This document shows positions 8,296 to 17,079 of a stretch of DNA of 47,611 nucleotides, in pieces. The translations under genes were made by a program, and so were the position numbers. The stretch comes from DASSUC01 sp035649895 (GTDB lineage: Bacteria > Actinomycetota > Actinomycetes > Mycobacteriales > Micromonosporaceae): NCBI GenBank assembly GCA_035649895.1, contig DASRIS010000178.1, positions 1 through 47,611 of the forward strand, read 5' to 3'. Every line of letters begins with the position of its first letter. Positions within the stretch are counted from its first letter, which is position 1. Under the pieces are notes generated by a model. That model was not told the DNA's origin and did no database searches. It saw only the letters and a list, made by a program, of their open reading frames with translations.

Positions 8296-9118
8296 GGCCG
8301 AAGACACGCTCGCCGGTCGCGGAGATCGCCTCGCACAGCGTGTCGAGGTCCATGCCCTTCGTCCCGGCCAGCGCCCGGACCGTCAGCGGGATCAGGTACG
8401 ACCCGTTGAGCCGCCCCCGGTACGGCATCGGCGTCAGGTACGGCGCGTCGGTCTCCACCAGGATCTGTCCGGGCGGGGCGGCCCGGGCGGCGTCGCGCAG
8501 CGGCTCGGCGTTGCGGAAGGTGACCGTGCCGGCGAAGCTCAGCACGTAGCCGCGGCGCACGCACTCGGCCGCGACCTCGCCGTCGCCGGAGAAGCAGTGC
8601 AGCACCACGGTCTCGGGTGCGCCCTCGTCGTCGAGCACGCGCAGGATGTCGGCGTGCGCGTCCCGGTCGTGGACGACCAGCGGCTTGCCGTACCGCTTGG
8701 CGATGGCGATGTGCGCCCGGAAGCTCACCTCCTGCGCCGCGCGCCCGGCCGGCGGGGTGCGGTAGTAGTCGAGCCCGGTCTCGCCGACGCCGCGTACCCG
8801 CTCGTGCCCGGCCAGCTTCTCCACCTCGCGCAGGGCCTCGTCCAGGTCGGGCAGGCGGGGCGCCTCGTTCGGGTGCACCGCGGCCGTGGCCACCACCGCC
8901 GGGTGGGCGCTGGCCACCTCGACGCTCCAGAGCGACGACGCCACGTCGACGCCGACCTGGACCAGCCGGTCCACGCCGACCGCGCGGGCCGCGGCGACCT
9001 GCGCGGCCGGCTCGGTCCCGGCGATGTCGCCGACGATGTCCAGGTGGGTGTGGCTGTCCAGCACCGGCACGGCGAGCGGCTCCGGCGGCGGTGGCGGGGC
9101 GTCGCGAGGTCCCGGCAT
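8285..9118 (-). CDS. tatD: TatD-family metal-dependent hydrolase / DNase
   Basis: A 277-aa TIM-barrel amidohydrolase of the TatD family (3'-5' exonuclease activity is known for E. coli TatD). The metal ligands appear in DSHTHLD near residue 18, HPNE near 76, GETGLDYY near 105, HDRD near 140, HCFSG near 165 and ETDAPYL near 215. The ATG at 9118 overlaps the metG stop (TGATG), so the pair is translationally coupled; the frame continues upstream into metG but without homology. The stop codon lies in a minisatellite, and the last four residues (GPWT) are encoded by repeat sequence. Confidence 0.94.
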   Translation of the reverse strand: MPGPRDAPPPPPEPLAVPVLDSHTHLDIVGDIAGTEPAAQVAAARAVGVDRLVQVGVDVASSLWSVEVASAHPAVVATAAVHPNEAPRLPDLDEALREVEKLAGHERVRGVGETGLDYYRTPPAGRAAQEVSFRAHIAIAKRYGKPLVVHDRDAHADILRVLDDEGAPETVVLHCFSGDGEVAAECVRRGYVLSFAGTVTFRNAEPLRDAARAAPPGQILVETDAPYLTPMPYRGRLNGSYLIPLTVRALAGTKGMDLDTLCEAISATGERVFGPWT

Positions 9119-10899
9119 CAGCTCTCCGCCAGGCGGGCCAGCTCCTCGTCCACAATGGACGGGTCGAGCTTGCGGAACACCGGCTTCGGCGCGGCCAGCT
9201 GCCGGCCGGCCGGCAGCGGGACGGACTCCCAGCGCGCGCCGGTGGAGTAGTCGCCGGTCAGGATCGGGTAGTCGGGCCCACCGTCGAGATCGGACACCTC
9301 TCGCAGCTCCGGCAACGGGGTGTGCACTCCGGAGCCCCCGAGCAGCTCGTGGACCTTCTGGGCGGAGTGCGGCAGGAACGGGCTCAGCATCGTGTTCGCG
9401 TCGCTGACCACCTGGAGCGCGGTGTGCAGCACCGTACCCATCCGGTCCGGGTCGTCCTTGAGCTTCCACGGCGCCTGGTCGGACAGGTAGCGGTTGGCCT
9501 CGGCCACCACGCGCATCGCCTCGCCGATCGCCTGCTTCTGCCGGTGCCGATCGAGCAGCCCGCCGACCGTGCCGAACCCGGCCCGCCCGACCTCCAGCAG
9601 CGCGCGGTCGGCCTCGGTCAGCTCGCCGGCGTGCGGGACGGCACCGAAGTTCTTGGCCGCCATCGAGACCGACCGGTTGACCAGGTTGCCCCAGCCGGCC
9701 ACCAGCTCGTCGTTGTTGCGCCGGAGGAACTCGGCCCAGGTGAAGTCGGTGTCCTGGGTCTCCGGCCCGGCCACCGCGATGAAGTAGCGCAGCGCGTCCG
9801 GGTCGTAGCGGGCGAGGAAGTCGCGCACGTAGATCACGACCTGTCGGGACGAGGAGAACTTGCGCCCCTCCATGGTCAGGAACTCGCTGGAGACCACCTC
9901 GGTAGGCAGGTTGAGCGGGCCCAGGGAGCCGGGCTCGCCGCCGCGGTCGCCGCCGCCTGCGTAGCCGAGCAGCAGCGCCGGCCAGATCACCGAGTGGAAG
10001 ACGATGTTGTCCTTGCCCATGAAGTAGTACGAGCGGGCGTCCGGCTCGGACCACCAGCGCCGCCACGCGTCCGGGTCACCGGAGCGGCGCGCCCACTCGA
10101 CCGAGGCCGACAGGTAGCCGATCACCGCGTCGAACCATACGTAGATGCGCTTGTCGGTGCGGTCCCGCCAGCCGTCCAGCGGGATCGGCACGCCCCACTC
10201 CAGGTCCCGGGTGATCGCCCGCGGCTGCAGGTCGTCCAGCAGGTTCTGGGAGAAGCGCAGCACGTTGGGGCGCCAGCCGTCCCGGGTGTCCAGCCACCTG
10301 CCCAGCGCCTTGGCGAAGGCCGGCAGGTCGAGGAAGAAGTGCTCGGTCTCGGCGAAGACCGGCGTCTCGCCGTTGATCTTCGACCGCGGGTTGACCAGGT
10401 CCACCGGGTCCAGCTGGTTGCCGCAGTTGTCGCACTGGTCACCGCGCGCGCCTTCGTACCCGCAGATCGGGCAGGTGCCCTCGATATAGCGGTCGGGCAG
10501 GGTGCGGCCGGTCGACGGCGAGATGGCGCCGAGCGTGGTCTTGGCCACGATGTAGCCGTTGCGGTGCAGCTGGGCGAAGATCTCCTGGACGACCGCGTAG
10601 TGGTTGCCGGTCGTGGTGCGGGTGAACAGGTCGTACGAGAGCCCGAGCCCGCGCAGGTCCTCGACGATGACCCGGTTGTACCGGTCGGCCAGCTCGCGCG
10701 GGGTGACCCCTTCGCGGTCTGCCTGCACCTGGATCGGCGTGCCATGCTCGTCGGTGCCGGAGACCATGAGCACGTCGTGACCTGCCATCCGCAGGTACCG
10801 GCTGAACACGTCGGACGGGACGCCGAAGCCGGAGACGTGGCCGATGTGGCGTGGGCCGTTGGCGTACGGCCAGGCGACCGCGGCGAGGACGTGGCTCAT
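9118..10899 (-). CDS. metG: Methionine-tRNA ligase
   Basis: Class I methionyl-tRNA synthetase of 593 aa. It starts MSHVLAAVAWPYANGPRHIGH, with the HIGH signature. The zinc knuckle is CPICGYEGARGDQCDNCG near residue 128, the KMSKS-equivalent loop is KFSSSR near 350, and the C-terminal helical anticodon-binding domain follows. There is no extra tRNA-binding domain at the end. The ATG at 10899 matches the family start; the frame is open for 42 more codons upstream in low-complexity sequence. It is the first gene of the metG-tatD-rsmA-ispE run. Confidence 0.96.
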   Translation of the reverse strand: MSHVLAAVAWPYANGPRHIGHVSGFGVPSDVFSRYLRMAGHDVLMVSGTDEHGTPIQVQADREGVTPRELADRYNRVIVEDLRGLGLSYDLFTRTTTGNHYAVVQEIFAQLHRNGYIVAKTTLGAISPSTGRTLPDRYIEGTCPICGYEGARGDQCDNCGNQLDPVDLVNPRSKINGETPVFAETEHFFLDLPAFAKALGRWLDTRDGWRPNVLRFSQNLLDDLQPRAITRDLEWGVPIPLDGWRDRTDKRIYVWFDAVIGYLSASVEWARRSGDPDAWRRWWSEPDARSYYFMGKDNIVFHSVIWPALLLGYAGGGDRGGEPGSLGPLNLPTEVVSSEFLTMEGRKFSSSRQVVIYVRDFLARYDPDALRYFIAVAGPETQDTDFTWAEFLRRNNDELVAGWGNLVNRSVSMAAKNFGAVPHAGELTEADRALLEVGRAGFGTVGGLLDRHRQKQAIGEAMRVVAEANRYLSDQAPWKLKDDPDRMGTVLHTALQVVSDANTMLSPFLPHSAQKVHELLGGSGVHTPLPELREVSDLDGGPDYPILTGDYSTGARWESVPLPAGRQLAAPKPVFRKLDPSIVDEELARLAES

Positions 10900-11024
10900 G
10901 GGCCTCAGCCTAGCCGCGGCCATGGTCGCGAGCTGGCCGCGGGCACGGGCCGCAGGCCGGCTGTGCTTGACCGCGAGCCGGCCGTGGGCGTGGCGCCGGC
11001 CTGCGGCCGGCGGGCCGGTGTCCA

Positions 11025-12005
11025 ATGAAGAACATGATCAGTTCACCGGCTGAACCGGCGTCACCGGCCGGACCGGACGCGGACCATACGGGCCATACAC
11101 CACCTGGGCCCGCAACGAGCTCGACCGCGCCAGCCCCATCGGCCGGGCCGTGGGCGACGCCGCCCCGCCGGGCGCCAGGCGGGGCGGACGAGCCGAGAGA
11201 CACCGCCGACCCAGCAAGCGCGGCAGCACCGCCGGACCCCGCCACCCCGCCGAGCGCCGCCGTGGTCCAGGTCGCGCCCGGCCCTCAGCTGCCAGAGCCG
11301 GCAGTGACCCCGCGGGTGCCGAAGCGTGGCAGCGGTCGCGGCCCGCGCCCAGCTCAGCTGGCCCGCCGGCCGAGACCGCCAGCCGTTGCCGACCGGGACC
11401 TGCTCGACCCAGGCGAGGCCGCCGTGCCGGGCCGAGACCCGTCCGCCGCGGCGAGCCACCCGCTGGCGCGACCATGGGTACGCCGCAGGCGCGGCGGCCG
11501 CCGTAGCGTTGCCGGCGGGCTCACCGCCCTCGTCGTGCTGGCCTTCCTGGCGGCGTTCTTCGCCTGGCTGAGCGCCGAGCCGCTGTGGCTCGCGGTCGGG
11601 CACTTCGACGACGGCACCGCGACGGTCACGACCTGCACCGGCAACGGGGTCGGCCAGCGCTGCACCGCCAGCTTCACCACGGCCGACCGCGCGGTCACCG
11701 TCGAGCGGGTCGCGATGCTGGGCGCGGCCCCGGCCGAGCGCCGGGCCGGCGCGGCCGTACCAGCCCGGATGGTCTCCGCCGACCGGTGCGGCGCCGGCCC
11801 CAGCAGCTGCCGGGCCTACGCCGCCGGCCATCCCGGGTTGCACCTGCGCTGGGTGCTCGGCCTGCTGATCGTGCTCTGCTGCGGCCTCGGCATCGCGTGG
11901 GCCACCGGCGCAACCCGGCTCGACCGGGGCCGCCGCACCGCCGTCGCCGCCAGCCTCACCGCTCCCTTCCTGCTGCCGCTGGGCTTCCTGGCCGCCATGT
12001 GGTGA
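11025..12005 (+). CDS. Hypothetical Pro/Ala-rich protein with three membrane helices
   Basis: I do not recognise a family. The first 155 residues are disordered, rich in Pro, Ala, Gly and Arg. A membrane helix follows at about 163-185 (LTALVVLAFLAAFFAWL). A roughly 85-residue domain then comes, probably outside the cell, with four cysteines (TTCTG, GQRCTAS, DRCGAG, SSCRAY) that could form two disulfides. Two more helices lie at about 272-292 and 306-325. ATG at 11025 (or 11034) has only a weak ribosome site. It is divergent from metG and stands alone. The GC-rich N-terminal tract makes the exact start uncertain, but the hydrophobic second half is protein-like. Confidence 0.7.
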   Translation: MKNMISSPAEPASPAGPDADHTGHTPPGPATSSTAPAPSAGPWATPPRRAPGGADEPRDTADPASAAAPPDPATPPSAAVVQVAPGPQLPEPAVTPRVPKRGSGRGPRPAQLARRPRPPAVADRDLLDPGEAAVPGRDPSAAASHPLARPWVRRRRGGRRSVAGGLTALVVLAFLAAFFAWLSAEPLWLAVGHFDDGTATVTTCTGNGVGQRCTASFTTADRAVTVERVAMLGAAPAERRAGAAVPARMVSADRCGAGPSSCRAYAAGHPGLHLRWVLGLLIVLCCGLGIAWATGATRLDRGRRTAVAASLTAPFLLPLGFLAAMW

Positions 12006-12031
12006 GGGCCTATCGGGTGCCATGTCTCGTG

Positions 12032-13303
12032 TCACGACCGGGAAGACTGCTCGTTGTGGTGAAGCAGCCACAGGGCGCTTACCGGCATCGCACGAAGCTT
12101 GGGTCCGAACGGCAGTGTGGCACTGCCTGTGTAAAGGACGACGCCGAGCACGAAGTCATCGCCGAGCTTCTCGGCCAGCCGGCGTAGCCCGTTGAAGTCA
12201 TCCGACCTGACCGTTGACGCGGCCTTCACCTCGATGCCGACGACCTGGCGCTGACGGTTCTCGAGCACCGCGTCGATCTCCACCTTGTTGTGGTCGCGGT
12301 AGTGGTAAAGCTCGACGAGCTGCTGTGACCAGGTGATCTGGCGGGCGAGCTCGGAGAGGACGAAGCCTTCGAGCAACGGCCCGAACGGGGCGCCCGGCCG
12401 GCGAAGGGTGTGCGCGTCCGCAGCCAGTAGGCGCGAGGCGATCCCGGAGTCGACAAAGATGAGCTTGGCTGCGCTGGTAGCCCGCGTTCCGAGGTTGCGT
12501 GACCAACCTGGTATGCGCTTGACCAGGAAGACCTCTTCAAGCAGCTGGATGTAGCGGGCGACGGTCGGGCGCGAGAGCTGCAGCTCTGTCTCAAGGCTGC
12601 CTGCGGCGACCAGCATGCCCGACCGTGCGGCCAGCAGCCGGATAAGCGTTGTGAGCTGGGGCAAGCGCTCGATCTTGGCCAGCTGCCGGACCTCCCGGTC
12701 AATGAGGCTCTGCACGTACGAGTCGTGGAACCGGCCGCGGCGGCGTGGGTCGGTGCGGGCAACCGCCTCGGGCAGGCCGCCACGCACGACCCGGTCGGCG
12801 TAGTCGGCACGGGTGACTGTTGACTCGTGGCGAACCGCGGACCCGAGCTGGAACACCGCATCGATGAAAGCATCGGGTGCGCCGTCGATCTCGCCCTGTG
12901 AGAAGGGCCATAGCTCGATGGTCTCCATGCGGCCCGGCAGCGTGTCGGGAAGGTCCCGTAGCCCGAGCAGGCGGGATGAGCCGGTCAGCAGAAACCGGCC
13001 GGGCCGGGGGTCCGCATCCACCGTGGCCTTGATGGCAAGAAGCAGCTCAGGCACTCGTTGTATCTCGTCGATGACCATGAGGTCCTCGAAAGAGACAAAA
13101 CCTACCGGGTCCTCCAGTGCCGACCGCCCGTCTGAGGGAAGGTCCAGATCTCGCCACTCGGCGGACCGTTGCCCGGCGACCGCCCGGACGAGGGTGCTCT
13201 TGCCAGCCTGACGGGCACCGTTGACCAGCACTACGCGGGTGTCCGTGAGTGCCTCGGTGACGGCCACCGCCGCCCGTCTGGGGATCAGCACTGAGCGTGA
13301 CAC
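12032..13303 (-). CDS. AAA-type ATPase with C-terminal DUF4143 domain
   Basis: A 423-aa protein of the COG1373 group. Residues about 20-150 are an ATPase core with Walker A NGARQAGKST near 28 and Walker B LMVIDEIQ near 75; LLTGSSRLL is sensor 1. A winged-helix-like middle and the DUF4143 domain follow, ending in a restriction-endonuclease-like EIDAVLE...GIEVKAAS pattern (D-ExK). These proteins are common, mobile and of unknown function; a toxin or defence role is often suspected but not shown. GTG at 13303 follows AGGAG by 12 bases. Two 15-bp direct repeats lie just upstream. Confidence 0.88.
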   Translation of the reverse strand: MSRSVLIPRRAAVAVTEALTDTRVVLVNGARQAGKSTLVRAVAGQRSAEWRDLDLPSDGRSALEDPVGFVSFEDLMVIDEIQRVPELLLAIKATVDADPRPGRFLLTGSSRLLGLRDLPDTLPGRMETIELWPFSQGEIDGAPDAFIDAVFQLGSAVRHESTVTRADYADRVVRGGLPEAVARTDPRRRGRFHDSYVQSLIDREVRQLAKIERLPQLTTLIRLLAARSGMLVAAGSLETELQLSRPTVARYIQLLEEVFLVKRIPGWSRNLGTRATSAAKLIFVDSGIASRLLAADAHTLRRPGAPFGPLLEGFVLSELARQITWSQQLVELYHYRDHNKVEIDAVLENRQRQVVGIEVKAASTVRSDDFNGLRRLAEKLGDDFVLGVVLYTGSATLPFGPKLRAMPVSALWLLHHNEQSSRS

Positions 13304-13320
13304 TGCTCAAGGCTACTCCT

Positions 13321-13357
13321 CTTTCGATCCGCGAGAGGTGATCTTTCGATTCGCGAG
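13321..13357. promoter_or_regulatory. Two direct repeats upstream of the DUF4143 ATPase gene
   Basis: CTTTCGATCCGCGAG (13321-13335) and CTTTCGATTCGCGAG (13343-13357) differ at one base and start 22 bp apart, i.e. on the same face of the helix. The proximal copy runs into the AGGAG ribosome site. This suggests a protein-binding site or repeated promoter element controlling the ATPase gene. Confidence 0.5.
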
Positions 13358-13461
13358 CCACACGGCGGGGCCGCCGCCACCGTTGCCGCCGCGGGCGTCA
13401 CGCTGGTGCTGCTGCGCCCGGCCCGCCGGCCAGCAGACGCCGCGCAGCCGGTAGCGGTGTC

Positions 13462-14316
13462 CTAGCCCACGTCCACCACCAGCGCGTACACCTCGCGGCG
13501 GCGCAGGCCGTACTGCTGCGCTATCGCGGTGATCGCGTCGCGCCGGGTCGTACCCGTGGACTCGAGACCGGCGACCGCGGCCCGCAGCTGTGCGTCGGTC
13601 GGGCGCTCGGCGGCGGCCGGCGCGGCGCCGGCGACCACCAGCGTGATCTCGCCCCGGGGCTCGCCTGCCGCAGCCCACTGCGCTAGCGCGCCCAGGGTGT
13701 CGCGGCGGACCTCCTCGTAGATCTTGGTCAGCTCCCGGCACACCGCGGCCGGGCGGTCGGCCCCGAACGCCGTGACCAGGTCGGTGAGGGTCGCGGCGAG
13801 CCGGTGCGGGGCCTCGAAGAACACCAGCGTGCGCTCCTCGGCGGCGAGTGCGGCCAGCCGGGCGCGGCGCTGGCCGGGGCGGCGCGGCGGGAAGCCCTCG
13901 AAGCAGAACCGGTCGCACGGCAGGCCGGACAGCGCCAGGGCGGTGGTGACCGCGCTCGGGCCGGGCGCCGCGGTGACCCGCACGCCCGCGTCGAGCGCGG
14001 CCCGCACCAGCCGGTACCCGGGGTCGGACACGCTCGGCATGCCGCCGTCGGTGACCAGCGCCACCACCTGGCCGCCGCGCATCGCCTCGACCAGCTCCGG
14101 GGTACGGCGCTCCTCGTTGCCGTCGAAGTAGGACACCACCCGGCCGCCAACGGTGACGGCCAGGTCCCGGGCCAGCCGGGCGAGCCGGCGGGTGTCCTCG
14201 GCCGCGACCACGTCCGCGCTGGCCAGCGCCTGGCGCAGCCGCGCGGACGCGTCGCCCGGGTTGCCGAGGGGGGCGCCGAGCAGCACTAGGCCTGGGGGGT
14301 CCGAGATGTCGTCCAC
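13462..14316 (-). CDS. rsmI: 16S rRNA (cytidine(1402)-2'-O)-methyltransferase
   Basis: RsmI methylates the ribose of C1402 in the 16S rRNA decoding centre. This 284-aa tetrapyrrole-methylase-fold protein shows LLGAPLGNPGD at the start, AAEDTRRL near 38, the AdoMet loop LVTDGGMPSVSDPGY near 88 and FEGFPPR near 140. GTG at 14316 follows GAGGAGA. The divergent neighbour is pmt, 73 bp away, the same pair as in M. tuberculosis (Rv1003/Rv1002c). Assignment is firm. Confidence 0.95.
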   Translation of the reverse strand: MDDISDPPGLVLLGAPLGNPGDASARLRQALASADVVAAEDTRRLARLARDLAVTVGGRVVSYFDGNEERRTPELVEAMRGGQVVALVTDGGMPSVSDPGYRLVRAALDAGVRVTAAPGPSAVTTALALSGLPCDRFCFEGFPPRRPGQRRARLAALAAEERTLVFFEAPHRLAATLTDLVTAFGADRPAAVCRELTKIYEEVRRDTLGALAQWAAAGEPRGEITLVVAGAAPAAAERPTDAQLRAAVAGLESTGTTRRDAITAIAQQYGLRRREVYALVVDVG

Positions 14317-14389
14317 TGCCTGTCTCCTCTGCCCGCCCTTGTGGTCCCGCGGGCGACCGGTCCTACCATCGGCAGCCTACGATCGCGGG

Positions 14390-16003
14390 GTGAGCGCCGC
14401 GGTGACCTCGCAGACCGGCACCGGCGTGGCGGCCGAGGAGGTCGCCCCGCCGCACCGGCCTACGCGGGCGCCGGCACCGGCGGTCCAGGTGCCGGAGGCG
14501 GTACGGCGCCGGCTGGTGCCCTTCGACGCCCGGCTCAACCGGCACTCCTGGCTCGCCGCCGGGCTGGTCACCCTGATCGCCGCGATCCTGCGGCTGGTCA
14601 ACCTGGAGCATCCGCGCGGCAAGATCTTTGACGAGACCTACTACGCCACCGAGGCGCAGGCCCTGCTGCGACACGGCGTGGAGTGGGACCTGGACAACAA
14701 CGTCGCCAAGTACGTGGTCCACCCGCCGCTGGGCAAGTGGATGATCGCTGTTGGTGAGTGGCTCTTCGGCTACAACGAGCTGGGCTGGCGGATCTCGGCG
14801 GCTGTGGTGGGCATCGCCTCGGTGCTGATGCTCGCGCGGATCGGCCGGCGGCTGTTCGGCTCGACCGCGCTGGGCTGCGCAGCCGCGCTGCTCATGGCGC
14901 TGGACGGCATGCACTTCGTGATGTCCCGCTCGGCCCTGCTCGATATCTTCCTGATGTTCTTCCTGCTGGCCGCGTTCGGTTGCCTCCTGCTCGACCGGGA
15001 CGCCCGGCGGCGGCGCTGGCTGGCGTTCATGGAGGCGGGTGGCGACCCGACGCGGAGGGGGCGGTCCGGCCGGCCACCGCTGTCCTGGCGCGGCGGCGTG
15101 CCGTGGTGGCGCCTGGCCGCGTTCGCCTTCGCCGGCTGCGCGCTCGGGGTCAAGTGGAGCGCCGCTTTCTTCGTGTCGTTCCTCATCCTGCTCGTGGTGA
15201 TCTGGGAGGCGGGCGCCCGCCGGTCGGCCGGGGTACGCAAGCCGTGGCGGGACACGTTCCTCGACGAGCTCGGCTGGGTCCTGGCCGGCGTCGCAGTCAT
15301 GGTCGTCACCTACCTGGCCACCTGGACCGGCTGGTTCCTCAGCGACTCCGGTTACGGCCGGCACCGCATCGCCGCCGAGGGCGGCACCGAGCTGCCCGTC
15401 ATCGGGGCCCTGCTCAACCTGGCCCGCTACCACCTCGACGCGTACGGCTTCCACAGCACGCTTGAGGCACCGCACACGTACCAGTCGTGGCCGTGGCAGT
15501 GGCTGCTCCTGGGCCGCCCGGTCGCGTTCTACTGGTCCGACGCCGGGCCGTGCGAGGCGCCGCCCTGTGCGGCCGAGGTGCTGCTGCTGGGCACCCCGGT
15601 GCTGTGGTGGTCGTTCCTCATCGCCCTGCCGCTGCTGGCCTTCTTCGGCATCGCCCGGCGGGACTGGCGGGCACTGGCCATCGGGCTCGGCGCGCTGACC
15701 GCCCTGCTGCCATGGTTCTACTACGCGACCGGCAACCGCACGATGTTCTACTTCTACGCGCTGCCGGCCGAGCCCTTCCTGGTCCTCGCCGTCGCCTACG
15801 TCCTCGGCGCGGTCATGACACCGCGGCCGGGTGCGCCAGCCAGTCTCGCTGCCACCGACCGCCGCACGGTGGGGGCCGTGGCGGCCGGGGGGTACCTGGT
15901 GCTTGTCGCCCTCTGCTTCGCGTACTTCTATCCGATATATACCGGCCAGTCGATGACGTACGCCGGATGGGCCGCCCGGATGTGGCTCAACACCTGGATC
16001 TAG
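14390..16003 (+). CDS. pmt: Dolichyl/polyprenyl-phosphate-mannose protein O-mannosyltransferase
   Basis: A GT39 enzyme that moves mannose from polyprenyl-phosphate-mannose to Ser/Thr of exported proteins on the outer face of the membrane. The 537-aa product has about ten hydrophobic helices. The first extracytoplasmic loop carries FDETYYATEA near residue 77, with the acidic catalytic pair, and MSRSALLDIF near 180 is typical. The first 45 residues are disordered and cytoplasmic. GTG at 14390 fits the domain start; the frame is open further upstream but antisense to rsmI. Length and gene position match Rv1002c of M. tuberculosis. Confidence 0.95.
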   Translation: MSAAVTSQTGTGVAAEEVAPPHRPTRAPAPAVQVPEAVRRRLVPFDARLNRHSWLAAGLVTLIAAILRLVNLEHPRGKIFDETYYATEAQALLRHGVEWDLDNNVAKYVVHPPLGKWMIAVGEWLFGYNELGWRISAAVVGIASVLMLARIGRRLFGSTALGCAAALLMALDGMHFVMSRSALLDIFLMFFLLAAFGCLLLDRDARRRRWLAFMEAGGDPTRRGRSGRPPLSWRGGVPWWRLAAFAFAGCALGVKWSAAFFVSFLILLVVIWEAGARRSAGVRKPWRDTFLDELGWVLAGVAVMVVTYLATWTGWFLSDSGYGRHRIAAEGGTELPVIGALLNLARYHLDAYGFHSTLEAPHTYQSWPWQWLLLGRPVAFYWSDAGPCEAPPCAAEVLLLGTPVLWWSFLIALPLLAFFGIARRDWRALAIGLGALTALLPWFYYATGNRTMFYFYALPAEPFLVLAVAYVLGAVMTPRPGAPASLAATDRRTVGAVAAGGYLVLVALCFAYFYPIYTGQSMTYAGWAARMWLNTWI

Positions 16004-16011
16004 GGTCGGGT

Positions 16012-16147
16012 GTGGACCCTTTGGACCTGTACGAGGTGACGCTGGACTGTCCCGAGCCGCGCGAGCTTGCCGAGCTCTACCGCCGGCTCCTGGGATGGAC
16101 GTACAGCTTGCGCACGACGGCGGCTGATGGGGTGGTGGCTGCGCCGG
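16012..16147 (+). pseudogene. Truncated glyoxalase/VOC-family remnant
   Basis: From GTG at 16012 the frame encodes LDLYEVTLDCPEPRELAELY followed by RRLLGWTY, the first beta-alpha unit of a glyoxalase/VOC dioxygenase-superfamily protein. After about 35 residues the similarity stops, and the frame runs antisense into the end of the XRE gene at 16148. The C-terminal three quarters are absent. It is best read as a gene end left behind when the XRE segment inserted or a deletion occurred. Confidence 0.65.
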
Positions 16148-17026
16148 CTACTCCTCTGCCGCGAGCCTCAGGTACCGCTGGCGGTACTTCTCGATGATCG
16201 GATCGATCTCACGCTTCGCGCGGCTCTCCAGGGTGTCGAACACGTGGCGGTAGAGCCGGATGTCGGACTGGCCGTCGGTCACCACAACGGTGTTAAAAAG
16301 GTCGATGATCACGTGGCGGTCGTCGAGCAGGGAGAAACCGTGATATGGCGGGTACGGCCACCGCTCACCCTCGGGGATCATGCTGAGCGTCACGTTGTCC
16401 TGCTGGGCCACCTCGCTCAACCGGCGAAGCTGGCCCGGCATGTCCTCGGGCCGGCTGAGCAGGTTGCGTAGCAGGGTCTCCGGCACCACGAAGTGGAACT
16501 GCTTGGCCGGATCCTCCAGGATCTCCTGCCGCTGCACCCGCGCCGAGACCGCCTCGGCCACACCGCCCGAAGACCTGGCCATCCAGTCGGTCCAGACCTC
16601 CTGCACGGAGAGGAGCACCGCGCGGGCGTACTCGCTCGTCTGGAGCAGGCCGCTGATGACGGCCGGCTGGAAGACGCGCACCTCATGGGCGTCCGCTTCG
16701 AGCTGGGCAATCTCGTGCTGCCACGTCGTCGGGTCCCGGCGTCCGACCCGCCAGTCCGTCATGCGGTTGCGGGAGTGCTCGGCCTGCTGCACGAGGTGGT
16801 CGATCTGGGCCTGTGACGCGCCGAGCTCGCGGGCAATGCGTTCGACATCCTCGGGTGAGGGGTTGGCCGCCCCGGTCTCGATCTTGGAGATCTTCGCCTG
16901 GCTCATCCCAGTGCGCCGGCCGAGCTCCTGACCCGTGAGACGGGCGCGCCGTCGGAGCCGCGCGAGCACGGCTCCGACCGGCACCTCCTCTTCGTCCGGG
17001 GGCGAGCCGGCTGGAATCGTCGCCAT
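16148..17026 (-). CDS. XRE-family regulator with DUF5753 domain
   Basis: A 292-aa regulator. The N-terminal HTH (about residues 18-75) reads VLARLRRRARLTGQELGRRT, then GMSQAKISKIETGAANPSPE. The remaining 200 residues are the DUF5753 domain, with FQPAVISGLLQTSEYARAVL near 120 and the VVPETLLRNLL motif. Such regulators are very numerous in actinomycetes and are usually paired with a small partner (often DUF397). Here the upstream co-directional partner is a different protein of unknown type, 53 bp away. ATG at 17026 follows AGGAGGTGG. Its end abuts the VOC remnant, suggesting this pair arrived as a block. Confidence 0.92.
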   Translation of the reverse strand: MATIPAGSPPDEEEVPVGAVLARLRRRARLTGQELGRRTGMSQAKISKIETGAANPSPEDVERIARELGASQAQIDHLVQQAEHSRNRMTDWRVGRRDPTTWQHEIAQLEADAHEVRVFQPAVISGLLQTSEYARAVLLSVQEVWTDWMARSSGGVAEAVSARVQRQEILEDPAKQFHFVVPETLLRNLLSRPEDMPGQLRRLSEVAQQDNVTLSMIPEGERWPYPPYHGFSLLDDRHVIIDLFNTVVVTDGQSDIRLYRHVFDTLESRAKREIDPIIEKYRQRYLRLAAEE

Positions 17027-17079
17027 GGCTCGCCACCTCCTAGCTAGGTCTCGCTTCAGTTGTTGATCTCAGGATGCTG

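Noticed and set aside
4176..8549. Very long plus-strand frames opposite the ABC-F, ispE, rsmA and tatD genes (592, 647 and 832 codons)
   Set aside because: Antisense shadows of well-recognised genes; no conserved motif, no ribosome site, composition typical of third-position GC bias.
8617..11028. 803-codon plus-strand frame over tatD and metG
   Set aside because: Shadow of metG and tatD; no domain recognisable.
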